The notes: generated by a model from the letters alone, not told the origin. 64,000 nt of DNA from an uncultured Macellibacteroides sp. (GCF_963667135.1 NZ_OY762974.1:3286001-3350000); one strand, 5' to 3'; positions 36,663 through 44,907 are shown, counted from the stretch's first letter. Numbers and translations: made by a program.

Positions 36663-37949
36663 ATGAACTCTGAATTGAAAAAACTAAATCCATTAACTGC
36701 TATTGTGCTGGGTGCGAGTGGGAGAGGAAAGCTTTATGGTGATTATTCGCTGGAGCATCCCGCCGATTTATCTATTGTCGGTATTGCCGAACTGGTGCCG
36801 CTGAGGAGGGATATGTATGGCGACAAATACAATGTCCCCATCGCTAACCGGGTGGCTACCTGGGAGGAATTGCTTGCGAGGCCTAAGTTTGCCGATGCTG
36901 TGATTATTGCTACTCCCGATCATCTTCATTATACGCCTTGCATGAAAGCGTTGGAGCTGGGGTATGATATTTTGCTGGAGAAACCCATAGCGCAGACCGA
37001 AAAGCAATGCCGCGATCTGGTGGCGTACGCACGTAAGACCGGTAAGATAGTGGGACTTACCCACGTTTTAAGATATTCTCCTTATTTTCTTATGCTAAAA
37101 GAGCTTGTGGATAGTAAGAAGATTGGCGATTTGGTTAGCATACAACATTTCGAACCGGTGGACCATGTACATATGAGTCATTCGTACGTAAGGGGAAGCT
37201 GGCGCGATTCCAAAGCAAGTACACCCCTGGTGTTGGCAAAATCGAGTCACGATCTGGATATTCTTCATTGGATTATCGGTAAACTATGTAAGAAAGTGGT
37301 GGCATTTGGCGACTTGTCACATTTCAATGCATCCAATGCGCCAAAGGGAGCTCCCGAACGATGCACCGATGGTTGCCCGATGGAAGCTACTTGTCCCTTT
37401 TCTGCTTTGAAAATTTATTATCGCGACAGAACGTGGCTGTATGTATTCGACTTGCCGGAAAATCCCGAAGAACAAGGACCTGTAATCCTGGAAAATCTGA
37501 AAAGCGGAAACTACGGAAAGTGTGTGTACCATTGTAACAACAATCAGCCCGACCATTACACGATGCTTATGGAATTTGAAGGAGGCGTTACGGTCAACTT
37601 TTCCATCGAAGCCTTTACATCCTATAGCGGGCGACGTACCCGGATTATGGGAACCCGCGGAGATATTGTTGGCGATATGGAGCAATTTGTACATACCGAT
37701 TTTGTTACAGGTAAGTCCGTTACCTATGATTCCCATGCGATCGACGCGTTGAATTACGAAGGCGTTGGACATGGAGGAGGAGATACTGGTATGATACGCG
37801 ACTGGATAGAAGCGGTAAGAAAGCAGGATGCCAGCCTGATGTCTACTCCGCTGAACGATTCTTTAGAGAGTCACCTTATCGCTTTTGCTGCCGAACGAAG
37901 CCGCGAACAAGATGGAGTAGTTTACTTGCATAGAGAAAACTATATTTAA
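36663..37949 (+). CDS. Gfo/Idh/MocA family oxidoreductase
   Basis: A 428-residue cytosolic NAD(P)-dependent sugar oxidoreductase. Rossmann domain about 10-130 with VLGASGRGKLYGDY, ATPDHLHYTP and the catalytic-lysine motif EKPIAQTEKQC; then the substrate-binding alpha/beta domain (KSSHDLDILHWIIGK). It carries an unusual cysteine cluster (Cys234, 238 and 244 in CTDGCPMEATC, plus Cys287 and 291), suggesting a bound metal. No signal peptide. 117 bases after the GH43 gene, it may process a monosaccharide released by the PUL. A GTG two codons upstream is an alternative start. Confidence 0.88.
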   Translation: MNSELKKLNPLTAIVLGASGRGKLYGDYSLEHPADLSIVGIAELVPLRRDMYGDKYNVPIANRVATWEELLARPKFADAVIIATPDHLHYTPCMKALELGYDILLEKPIAQTEKQCRDLVAYARKTGKIVGLTHVLRYSPYFLMLKELVDSKKIGDLVSIQHFEPVDHVHMSHSYVRGSWRDSKASTPLVLAKSSHDLDILHWIIGKLCKKVVAFGDLSHFNASNAPKGAPERCTDGCPMEATCPFSALKIYYRDRTWLYVFDLPENPEEQGPVILENLKSGNYGKCVYHCNNNQPDHYTMLMEFEGGVTVNFSIEAFTSYSGRRTRIMGTRGDIVGDMEQFVHTDFVTGKSVTYDSHAIDALNYEGVGHGGGDTGMIRDWIEAVRKQDASLMSTPLNDSLESHLIAFAAERSREQDGVVYLHRENYI

Positions 37950-38039
37950 AAAAGGGTGCTTAATAGCTCTCTAAAGTGAAATAAAGTTAAATGCAACAAT
38001 ATATTTGATTTAAATGTATGTTGTATAACATAAACACCT

Positions 38040-38123
38040 TATATTTGCACTGTGTTTTTCATGGTATTAGATTTAAGGTTAGCAATGAGGTTGGGGTTGT
38101 CGGGAGACAACCTTTTCTTTTTT
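38040..38123 (+). ncRNA. candidate small RNA or attenuated leader
   Basis: A -7 box TATATTTG (38040-38047) is followed about 47 bases later by an intrinsic terminator: GGTTGTC / GACAACC stem (38095-38112), GGGA loop, then TTTTCTTTTTT. No reading frame of note lies between, so the predicted product is a transcript of roughly 65-75 nt. The -33 element is unclear (GTTG 16 bp upstream). It could be a free small RNA or an attenuator of the nuclease gene at 38229, which also has its own promoter. Confidence 0.5.
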
Positions 38124-38164
38124 ATACAGTTTTCTATCCTATTTTACCCCTTTTTAATCGAACG

Positions 38165-38196
38165 TTTAAAATTATTGTAAAATATTATTACTTTTG
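38165..38196 (+). promoter_or_regulatory. promoter of the bifunctional nuclease gene
   Basis: TTTA (38165-38168), a 20-bp spacer, then TACTTTTG (38189-38196), about 32 bases before the GTG start. This lies after the terminator at 38095-38123. Confidence 0.55.
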
Positions 38197-38228
38197 TAAA
38201 TATATTATAGAAATTAAACGATACAGCT

Positions 38229-38906
38229 GTGGAAAATAAAATCAAATTACGAGTTCAGGGTTTAACAAATAGTCAGGTACAATCAGGAGCTTACGCGTTG
38301 ATACTTGCAGAAGAAGACGGTCATCGCCGTATTCCTGTGATAGTAGGCACTCCCGAAGCCCAATCCATTGCGATTGCACTTGAATATATTACACCTCCTC
38401 GTCCGTTAACGCACGATTTGTTTGTAAGCTTTGCTACTGCATTTGACATAAAACTCAAGGAAGTATATATATATAAATTCGAAGAAGGAATTTTCTATTC
38501 AGAATTGCTGTTTACCGATGGAAAACGCGAGATTCCTGTAGATTCCCGTACATCGGATGCCATTGCCATTGCTTTGCGAGCCAAATGCGATATCTATGTT
38601 TCCGAATCAATCATGATTGAAGCCGGTGTTGTGCTGGACGAAGAACCGGAGGAGGAAGAGGACGAGGACGACGAAACAAAAGAGGAGGACTTGTCGGACG
38701 ACCTTTTGTTGGATTATGAGCCGGACGAAATAAAGAGCGAAGAAACGCTGGCCAGATGGCTTGGGTTGTTGGAAGACCATGAGCTGCATGAACGTTTGGA
38801 GGAATCCGTGTTGGAAGAAAACTACGAGCATGCCAAAATGTATCAGGATGAGATAAGGAGAAGAAAAAAAGCAGATGATTCCCTTTTGGAGTCCGAAGAC
38901 GAATAA
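38229..38906 (+). CDS. bifunctional nuclease (BFN/DUF151) family protein
   Basis: A 225-residue cytosolic protein. The BFN/DUF151 domain is at about 1-135 (SGAYALILAEEDGHRRIPVIVG, TPEAQSIAIALEYITPPRPLTHDLF, VDSRTSDAIAIALRAKC), then a strongly acidic linker (about 138-165), then a UVR/UvrB-like helical hairpin (about 180-215; LEESVLEENYEHAKMYQDEI). Plant and bacterial relatives have RNase/DNase activity. The start is a GTG; no ATG is close in frame. It begins an operon with the nucleoside transporter (11 bases on) and rsmE. Confidence 0.9.
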   Translation: MENKIKLRVQGLTNSQVQSGAYALILAEEDGHRRIPVIVGTPEAQSIAIALEYITPPRPLTHDLFVSFATAFDIKLKEVYIYKFEEGIFYSELLFTDGKREIPVDSRTSDAIAIALRAKCDIYVSESIMIEAGVVLDEEPEEEEDEDDETKEEDLSDDLLLDYEPDEIKSEETLARWLGLLEDHELHERLEESVLEENYEHAKMYQDEIRRRKKADDSLLESEDE

Positions 38907-38917
38907 TACGTAATTTT

Positions 38918-40234
38918 ATGGTAGCATCTACAGGGGGATTTGGTCTCGACTCGCTATGGCGGGGAGGTTTAGGCATTCTTACAATTTTGGCAGTATCCTA
39001 TTTAATGAGCTACGACCGTAAGAGGATCGACTGGAAACTGGTTTTCAGCGGTCTTTTTATTCAGCTTGTTTTGGCTCTTTCTGTTTTGTATGTTCCCTTT
39101 GTAGGTACATTGTTCGAAATGCTTGGAAAGGCATTTATTAAACTGATGGACTTTACCCAGGCTGGTGTTGGATTTTTATTAGGTCCTTACGCCTCCAAAA
39201 GCGGTGGATTTATCTTCTTGATTCATTCCATGCCGGTGATCATATTTTTTACAGCATTGGTTTCCATCTTTTACCACTGGGGAATCATTCAGCGTGTGGT
39301 AGGAGCCTTTTCGTGGGTGTTGCGACGGTTTATGAACATCTCAGGCGCCGAAGGACTGGTTGTTTCGGGTAATATTTTCATGGGGATGACCGAATCGCCG
39401 GTGTTGATCAAGAATTATCTTCCCTCGATGAACCGTTCCGAAATTTTTCTGGTAATGGTTGCCGGAATGGGAACCATCGCGGGGTCGGTAATGGCAACCT
39501 ATATTGGGATGCTTTCGGGTGGAGACCCGGTTGCACGCCTGCTTTTTGCCAAACACCTGTTGTCGGCGTCCGTAATGGCTGCACCCGGATCTATCGTTAT
39601 TGCTAAAATGCTTTGTCCACAAACCGAACCGGTTACCGAACAAGATGTAAAGGTTACGCTCGAAAATCAGCACCACAATGTACTCGAAGCACTAGCTTCC
39701 GGAACATCCATAGGAATTAAACTGGTGGTGAATATCGCCGCCATGTTGTTGGTTTTTATCTCGATGGTGGCACTGCTTAACTATCTTTCCGAAGGAATTA
39801 TAGGACGTTATACCGGATTGAACGACTGGGTAGTTTCCATAACAGATGGAAAAGTGCAAGGCTTTACCTTTCAGTTTGTAGTAGGAATGATACTTTCGCC
39901 GTTTATGTGGCTGATTGGAGTTCCTTTCGACGACATGATGCTGGTGGGCTCGTTACTGGGACAGAAAACAATCCTCAATGAGTTTGTTGCTTATTTTCAG
40001 ATGCAGCAATGGAAAGATGCGGGACTGTTCATGTACGAAAAGTCTGTGATTATGTCTACCTATATTTTATGTGGTTTTGCCAATATCTCTTCCATAGGAA
40101 TCCTTTTGGGAGGATTGGGAGTACTTGCCCCCAATAAGCAAAGCATGATTATAAAACTTGGAATTCCAACCATGATAGGAGGGGCGCTGGTCTCTATCCT
40201 GTCGGCAACGATGGTGGGAATGATTTTAGGATAA
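38918..40234 (+). CDS. NupC-type concentrative nucleoside transporter
   Basis: A 438-residue inner-membrane cation-coupled nucleoside importer. It has about ten hydrophobic segments. The CNT family signatures are present: GGFIFLIHSMPVIIFFTALV, SGNIFMGMTESPVLIKNYLP (with the conserved glutamate of the substrate site), MGTIAGSVMATYIGML, and the C-terminal CGFANISSIGILLGGLG. The substrate is probably one or more nucleosides with Na+ or H+ coupling. It lies between the bifunctional nuclease and rsmE with short gaps; salvage of nucleosides from RNA turnover would link them, which is inference. Confidence 0.93.
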   Translation: MVASTGGFGLDSLWRGGLGILTILAVSYLMSYDRKRIDWKLVFSGLFIQLVLALSVLYVPFVGTLFEMLGKAFIKLMDFTQAGVGFLLGPYASKSGGFIFLIHSMPVIIFFTALVSIFYHWGIIQRVVGAFSWVLRRFMNISGAEGLVVSGNIFMGMTESPVLIKNYLPSMNRSEIFLVMVAGMGTIAGSVMATYIGMLSGGDPVARLLFAKHLLSASVMAAPGSIVIAKMLCPQTEPVTEQDVKVTLENQHHNVLEALASGTSIGIKLVVNIAAMLLVFISMVALLNYLSEGIIGRYTGLNDWVVSITDGKVQGFTFQFVVGMILSPFMWLIGVPFDDMMLVGSLLGQKTILNEFVAYFQMQQWKDAGLFMYEKSVIMSTYILCGFANISSIGILLGGLGVLAPNKQSMIIKLGIPTMIGGALVSILSATMVGMILG

Positions 40235-40244
40235 TAAATTTACT

Positions 40245-40943
40245 ATGCAAATATTTTATACGCCAGATATAGCTGTTAATTCAGAGTTGCCGGACGAAGA
40301 AGGGCAACATGCCATCCGTGTGCTTCGCCTTACCGAAGGAACCGAAATTTTACTAACCGATGGCAAGGGTACATTTTATAAGGCTGCGATCTCCGTGGCA
40401 AATGCCAAGCATTGCCGTGTGGAGATAGTCGAACAGTGGCAACCGGGTAACCTATGGAACTTTAAGTTGCACCTGGCAGTAGCTCCAACCAAAAACATGG
40501 ACCGTCTGGAATGGTTCACCGAAAAGGCAACAGAAATAGGCATCGATGCCATTACCTGTCTGAATTGCCGCTATTCCGAACGCAAAGAGGTAAAGCCTGC
40601 CCGTTTGGAAAAGATATTGGTTAGCGCCATGAAGCAATCGCAAAAAGCCACCTTGCCCTCCTTAAACGGCATGACCGACTTCAAAGCCTTTGTTTCGCAA
40701 CCCTTCGAAGGACGTAAATTCATAGCCCATTGCAACGAAGGCGAAAAACCTTTGTTGAAAAAGATATACCATCCCGGCGAATCCGCATTGATATTGATAG
40801 GTCCCGAAGGCGATTTTAGTCCCGAAGAAGTCACCCTGGCCATATCAAAAGGCTTCGAACCCATCTCGCTGGGGGAAAGCCGTTTGCGAACAGAAACCGC
40901 CGCCCTGGTAGCCTGCCACACCATCCACGTGCTCAATCAGTAA
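40245..40943 (+). CDS. rsmE: 16S rRNA (uracil1498-N3)-methyltransferase
   Basis: Methylates N3 of U1498 in 16S rRNA at the decoding centre. The 232-residue protein has an N-terminal PUA-like domain (HAIRVLRLTEGTEILLTDGKG) and a C-terminal SPOUT knot with AVAPTKNMDRLEWFTEKATE, LIGPEGDFSPEEV and SLGESRLRTETAAL, the family signatures. Full length. Its 3' end overlaps the convergent AAG-like gene by 11 bases, an arrangement that may reflect an insertion there. Confidence 0.95.
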   Translation: MQIFYTPDIAVNSELPDEEGQHAIRVLRLTEGTEILLTDGKGTFYKAAISVANAKHCRVEIVEQWQPGNLWNFKLHLAVAPTKNMDRLEWFTEKATEIGIDAITCLNCRYSERKEVKPARLEKILVSAMKQSQKATLPSLNGMTDFKAFVSQPFEGRKFIAHCNEGEKPLLKKIYHPGESALILIGPEGDFSPEEVTLAISKGFEPISLGESRLRTETAALVACHTIHVLNQ

Positions 40944-41727
40944 CATTACCGGTAAGAGCTTCGTTGTTTGTTGTCGGCAAGAACTTTATTGAGTTAAGTT
41001 GTTCGATAATCCAGTTGGGACTATAGCCTAATATATTCCTAATATTATCAGGAGTTGGATCTATGTTGTTATCCTCCATATAGAAAAGAACATCCTTTTC
41101 TTTTTGTTTTGATACGCGCAATTCTGTCAAGGAACGGAGTTTAAGTGCAGAATAATCACTTCCTTTTTTTAAACCAATACGAGAAGAATGGATTAGGATA
41201 GGTATTTCTCTAGTTTCTGAATTGACAAGAACTACATTGTTTTTCTCAAATTCAGAAAGACTAGAATTATTTCCGATAGATAAACTTGATAAGTTGTCGT
41301 TTTTACAAATATATCTGTAGATTCTTTGTGCTAAGCGCTGCGGTCCATCTATAATACTTTCCTCATTGTTAATTCTGGCACTTCGTATTAAAGCACTGTA
41401 GAAGTAATTATCGTTGTCAGAAAGACATATATCAATACCTGATCTTGTAAATAGAATTTTGCTTGATTTATTTTTTCCTTTTCTATGAAAATATAATTTA
41501 CCAAATTTATTTTTTTGGAGTTCACTTTTATGAACTGTATCATCTTTAAAATGTCTATCATCATAATAATATCCTTCCACTTGAATAGGATGTATGATGA
41601 AGTTTTCATCTATCTTGAGTTTGTACCTAGTTAATAATAAGGTGTTGATATTTTGAAGTATTTTTATCTGATGCTCTTTATTAGTTTTTATTTTGAGTTG
41701 CTCAATTAAAACTTTGATTTTATTCAT
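40933..41727 (-). CDS. AAG/MPG-like protein, divergent (possible DNA glycosylase fold)
   Basis: A 264-residue A+T-rich protein (from the ATG at 41727, MNKIKVLIE), not firmly recognised. The order of short motifs resembles alkyladenine DNA glycosylases: HPIQVEGYYYDD (compare IVETEAY with its catalytic glutamate), FGKLYFHRKGK and GIDICLS, SALIRSARI (compare VLLRALEP), DGPQRLAQRI (compare SGPxRLxQAL), and IHSSRIGLKKG. Typical members lose little of this pattern, so the relationship is distant and activity uncertain. No signal peptide or membrane segment. Composition differs from neighbours and imperfect direct repeats flank it, both suggesting recent acquisition. The frame is open 14 codons further upstream. 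Confidence 0.6.
   Translation of the reverse strand: MNKIKVLIEQLKIKTNKEHQIKILQNINTLLLTRYKLKIDENFIIHPIQVEGYYYDDRHFKDDTVHKSELQKNKFGKLYFHRKGKNKSSKILFTRSGIDICLSDNDNYFYSALIRSARINNEESIIDGPQRLAQRIYRYICKNDNLSSLSIGNNSSLSEFEKNNVVLVNSETREIPILIHSSRIGLKKGSDYSALKLRSLTELRVSKQKEKDVLFYMEDNNIDPTPDNIRNILGYSPNWIIEQLNSIKFLPTTNNEALTGNVTD
40950..40969 (+). repeat. imperfect direct repeat, left copy
   Basis: CGGTAAGAGCTTCGTTGTTT, just after the rsmE stop, matches CGGTAAGGGCTCCATTGTTT at 41887-41906 at 17 of 20 positions. The copies bracket the AAG-like gene. A shared CCACGT (40925-40930 and 41873-41878) lies before each, so the right copy may be a shortened duplicate of the rsmE 3' end. Confidence 0.5.
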
Positions 41728-41886
41728 CTTGATTTTACTTTTTACTATAAGCAATAATGTTGCTTTCATTTATAAACGAATGAGTTTGACCCCAATCTAT
41801 ATTAGGATTAAATACGCGACAATATAGATAATTAAAACATAAATATGTGAAATAATAAGTTAATATTTAGTCCCACGTTCCAATGT

Positions 41887-41906
41887 CGGTAAGGGCTCCA
41901 TTGTTT
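41887..41906 (+). repeat. imperfect direct repeat, right copy
   Basis: The partner of 40950-40969 (17 of 20 identical), in the 292-base A+T-rich gap between the AAG-like gene and the TlpA-like gene. Nothing else recognisable is in that gap except the promoter at 41963-41992. Confidence 0.5.
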
Positions 41907-41962
41907 AATCAAAAGGGTTAGGTTAAATGATTTTAAAAATACATATTAAATCATATTCTCGG

Positions 41963-41999
41963 GTTGTTGTGTTTATCAATTTGTTATATTTGACAAATT
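41963..41999 (+). promoter_or_regulatory. promoter with overlapping inverted repeat before the TlpA-like gene
   Basis: GTTG (41963-41966), an 18-bp spacer, then TATATTTG (41985-41992). An inverted repeat AATTTGT / ACAAATT (41978-41984 and 41993-41999) brackets the -7 box and could be a repressor site. Confidence 0.45.
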
Positions 42000-42019
42000 A
42001 GTAACACAATCATTAGCTT

Positions 42020-43120
42020 ATGAAACCAAAATGTGTCGTTTATGTATTATTTCTTTTATATAGCACTGTTATAAATGCTGGAATAGAGTCTTCATACGTT
42101 ATAAACGGGTATGCTGGTAACCAGTTTAATAATCAGGCGGTAAGACTAAATATCGCAAATCAAGATAGTCTGATTACTTTGTCTGTCGATACGATAAAGA
42201 ATGGTAAGTTTGCTTTTAACGGGATTGAAAACTTAAATAATATTGCTTTTATTATGTTGGACGATTCCAACCGTAAATTTACATGTGATGTTTTTTTAGA
42301 ACGTGGAAATATTAACGTATCTCTTGATACAATAAGCTTTGTAACAGGTACCCCTCTAAATGATTTGTATCAGAACTATATGAGTTATTCCCGAATGATA
42401 GATCAAAATATTATCAAGGAATATAACGAAAATATTGAAAATAAAGAAGACCCTCAAACCGAACGCTTTGATCTATTAATGGCCAACAGGACCAAATTCA
42501 AAAGCCAGTTTCAGGCCAATAATATAAATAATATTGTTGGTAAAACAATCTATATAAGGGAAATTGGCACTTTTTGGGATCCTTTATTCTTCCAAACTTA
42601 TAATTCGCTGCCATCTGACATTAAAGAAAACAAAAACGTATTGAATTATGTATCCGTTAGAAGAAAAATGGATGAGGCACAAGAAAAGATATCTCTCGAG
42701 ATAGGTTCAAAACTAAAAGATACCGAATTTACTAACGAAAAAGGAGATAAAGCCATGATTTCGGATTACGTTAAGAATTCGAAATATCTATATATTGATA
42801 TATGGGCCTCCTGGTGTGTGCCCTGTATTCGTGAGTTACCTAACCTTAGATCGATAGCTGAAAAATATAAAGACCTGGGATTAAATGTATTATTAATTTC
42901 AGTTGATAAAGATTTTGAACCATGGATTAATGCTATTAATAAAAATCAAGTAAACTTTGGTAATCTTATCGATCAAACAGAAGGAGAGTTGTTGCATAAA
43001 GTATTTGCATATACTACAATTCCTCACGGCATTTTGTTGGATAGTAATGGAACTATTCTTGCAAATCAATTAAGAACGGAATCATTAAAAAAGAAGTTGA
43101 TAGAAATATACGGTAAATAA
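42020..43120 (+). CDS. TlpA-like thiol-disulfide oxidoreductase with DUF4369-type N-terminus
   Basis: A 366-residue secreted protein. Signal peptide about 1-20, then a beta-rich N-terminal domain of the DUF4369 kind (about 25-115) and a helical linker, then a thioredoxin domain (about 230-366) with the redox motif WCVPC (Cys266, Cys269) in IWASWCVPCIRELPNL and the cis-proline in YTTIPHGILLD. Such fusions are common in Bacteroidota, probably reducing disulfides on the periplasmic side, but their targets are unknown. No lipobox is seen, so it is probably soluble. Confidence 0.9.
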   Translation: MKPKCVVYVLFLLYSTVINAGIESSYVINGYAGNQFNNQAVRLNIANQDSLITLSVDTIKNGKFAFNGIENLNNIAFIMLDDSNRKFTCDVFLERGNINVSLDTISFVTGTPLNDLYQNYMSYSRMIDQNIIKEYNENIENKEDPQTERFDLLMANRTKFKSQFQANNINNIVGKTIYIREIGTFWDPLFFQTYNSLPSDIKENKNVLNYVSVRRKMDEAQEKISLEIGSKLKDTEFTNEKGDKAMISDYVKNSKYLYIDIWASWCVPCIRELPNLRSIAEKYKDLGLNVLLISVDKDFEPWINAINKNQVNFGNLIDQTEGELLHKVFAYTTIPHGILLDSNGTILANQLRTESLKKKLIEIYGK

Positions 43121-43213
43121 TAGCCCAGCCTTTTTATTTTATACCATGTGCTTGCAACGTTTTTGCTTTAATATGCATCTGAAAGGATGTATGTTTAATT
43201 AAAATGCAAAAAG

Positions 43214-43654
43214 ATGAAAGTAATAGTATCGGTTATTCTATTAAGTCTGGGTTCACTGTTTTTGTTTCCCTCTTGTTCTGTATCTGCTGCAGCGAAAGGC
43301 AAGGGAGATATAACGGCAAAGGAATGGATTCTTGTTTCTGTAAAATCGAAAGATGGTTTATTAAACCTTACACCTTCAAATGACAGTTACCCAACGTTGC
43401 TGATTTCCGAAGGGCGGGCAAGTGGTTCCGCAGGATGCAACCGATTTATGGGCTCGGTAACCGTTGATGGAAATTCGCTCAAATTTGACAAGATGGTAAC
43501 TACAATGATGCTTTGCCAGGACGGTATGGATTTGGAAGAAGCCGTACTAAACATATTTGGACAAGCCAATAGTTACACCGTGGAAAAAGGCAATCTACTA
43601 CTTAAAAAGGATGCAGAGGTTTTAGCTGTCTTTAAATCAAACAAAACAAAATAA
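43214..43654 (+). CDS. META domain lipoprotein (HslJ-like)
   Basis: A 146-residue probable lipoprotein: signal peptide with lipobox FPSC (Cys21). The META domain covers about 38-140 with KEWILVSVKS, GRASGSAGCNRFMGSVTVDG and the M-T-T-M-M-L-C motif, as in HslJ proteins involved in stress or antibiotic tolerance. The role here is unknown. It is monocistronic, 93 bases after the TlpA-like gene, and followed by a terminator. Confidence 0.88.
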   Translation: MKVIVSVILLSLGSLFLFPSCSVSAAAKGKGDITAKEWILVSVKSKDGLLNLTPSNDSYPTLLISEGRASGSAGCNRFMGSVTVDGNSLKFDKMVTTMMLCQDGMDLEEAVLNIFGQANSYTVEKGNLLLKKDAEVLAVFKSNKTK

Positions 43655-43673
43655 GAAGGCGCTACCCGTTAGA

Positions 43674-43719
43674 ACCTGCCAAGCCTCTTCACAATGCTCA
43701 AATAGGCGGGTCTTTTTTT
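43674..43719 (+). terminator. terminator after the META lipoprotein gene
   Basis: ACCTGCC (43674-43680) pairs with GGCGGGT (43705-43711), including one G-U pair, with a long 24-base loop, followed by CTTTTTTTA. Confidence 0.65.
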
Positions 43720-43792
43720 ATACAGATTACGGATATGTATACCATTTTTACGGATTTGGGGGATGGGGTGGACAAGGTGTTGGGAAAAGCAT

Positions 43793-43800
43793 TAACTTTG
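43793..43800 (+). promoter_or_regulatory. possible -7 box of the AraC gene
   Basis: TAACTTTG fits TAnnTTTG about 22 bases before the ATG. No TTTG at the right distance, so an activator may be needed. Confidence 0.35.
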
Positions 43801-43821
43801 TGATAGTTAATTCATAAGGAT

Positions 43822-44730
43822 ATGGAAGAGATGCTTAAAATAGATTCTGTAAGTCAGTATAATTCGATAGTTGGAGTCGAAACGCTACATCCCATGATAA
43901 GTGTTATAGACCTTTCCAAGTCTAATCCGATAGCCAAAAAATATAAGGGACGCATGTTCTTTGGCATTTACGCTATTTATCTGAAAGATGTGAAATGCGG
44001 CGATTTAAAATACGGCCGTCACAATTACGATTACCAGGAAGGAACCATTGTCTGCATTTCGCCGGGGCAGGTGCTCTCCATCGAGGAAACAAAAGAAGAA
44101 TATCAACCCAAAGGATGGGCGTTGGTGTTTCATCCGGACTTTATTCACGGCACTTTTCTTGGCCATCAAATGAAGAACTATAGCTTCTTTTCGTACGAAT
44201 CAAACGAAGCCCTTCACATCTCCGAACAAGAGAGAGCCACCGTGATGGACTGTTTGCTTAAAATAGAGAAGGAGCTGAATCACGCCATCGACAAACATAC
44301 CCGAACGCTGATTACCACCAATATACAACTGTTGTTGGACTATTGCCTGCGCTACTACGAGCGTCAGTTTATTACCCGCGTGAATGTAAACAAGGATATA
44401 CTTGTGAGGTTTGAAAAACAGTTGAGCGCCTATTTTCAATCCGATAAACCCGAAACATTGGGATTACCTTCGGTTCGGTACTTCGCCGACCAGCTCAATC
44501 TGTCGGCCAACTACTTTGGCGATCTGATTAAAAAGGAAACCGGAAAGTCAGCCCAGGAGTACATACAACTCAACCTGATCGAAATAGCCAAAGAAAGAGT
44601 GTTTGACACAAGCAAGTCGGTAAGCGAAATTGCCTACGAACTCGGATTCAAATACCCCCAGCACTTCAGCCGACTGTTTAAAAAATGTGTAGGCTATTCG
44701 CCCAACGAATACAGAGAAAAACAGGTATAA
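43822..44730 (+). CDS. AraC family transcriptional regulator
   Basis: A 302-residue cytosolic regulator. The N-terminal part (about 30-180) has a cupin-like region (YQEGTIVCISPGQVLSIEE, KGWALVFHPDFIHG); the C-terminal double helix-turn-helix is at about 205-300 (SVRYFADQLNLSANYFGDLIKKETGKS, KSVSEIAYELGFKYPQHFSRLFKK and the closing PNEYR). Ligand and targets are not evident. The next plus-strand gene begins 280 bases downstream behind its own promoter. Confidence 0.93.
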   Translation: MEEMLKIDSVSQYNSIVGVETLHPMISVIDLSKSNPIAKKYKGRMFFGIYAIYLKDVKCGDLKYGRHNYDYQEGTIVCISPGQVLSIEETKEEYQPKGWALVFHPDFIHGTFLGHQMKNYSFFSYESNEALHISEQERATVMDCLLKIEKELNHAIDKHTRTLITTNIQLLLDYCLRYYERQFITRVNVNKDILVRFEKQLSAYFQSDKPETLGLPSVRYFADQLNLSANYFGDLIKKETGKSAQEYIQLNLIEIAKERVFDTSKSVSEIAYELGFKYPQHFSRLFKKCVGYSPNEYREKQV

Positions 44731-44789
44731 AGGTTACAGGTCATTTCTCACGGACTATAATTAATTAGCTAAATATACGTTATTGTTAA

Positions 44790-44819
44790 TTGTTTTTCCC
44801 TTTACAATTAGTATCTTTG
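44790..44819 (+). promoter_or_regulatory. promoter of the HU-like gene
   Basis: TATCTTTG (44812-44819) fits the -7 box, with ATTG (44789-44792) 19 bp upstream as an imperfect -33 box. The expected start site near 44826 gives a leader of about 185 bases that contains the repeats and hairpin below. Confidence 0.5.
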
Positions 44820-44841
44820 ACTTAAGTATTTTGTTGGTCAC

Positions 44842-44907
44842 ACGACTGTGTGACGCACATCCCACGTACGTGTGACGGCCGTTTTACGACTGTGTGACGG
44901 TCGTCAC
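44842..44907 (+). repeat. three 22-bp-spaced direct repeats in the HU leader
   Basis: ACGACTGTGTGACG (44842-44855), ACGTACGTGTGACG (44864-44877) and ACGACTGTGTGACG (44886-44899) recur at exactly 22-bp steps; a poor fourth unit may begin at 44908. The common core is GTGTGACG. The local sequence is much richer in G+C than the flanks. Confidence 0.75.

Noticed and set aside
38018-38239. 73-codon plus-strand frame before the bifunctional nuclease
   Set aside because: It runs through an intrinsic terminator and the nuclease promoter and resembles no protein.
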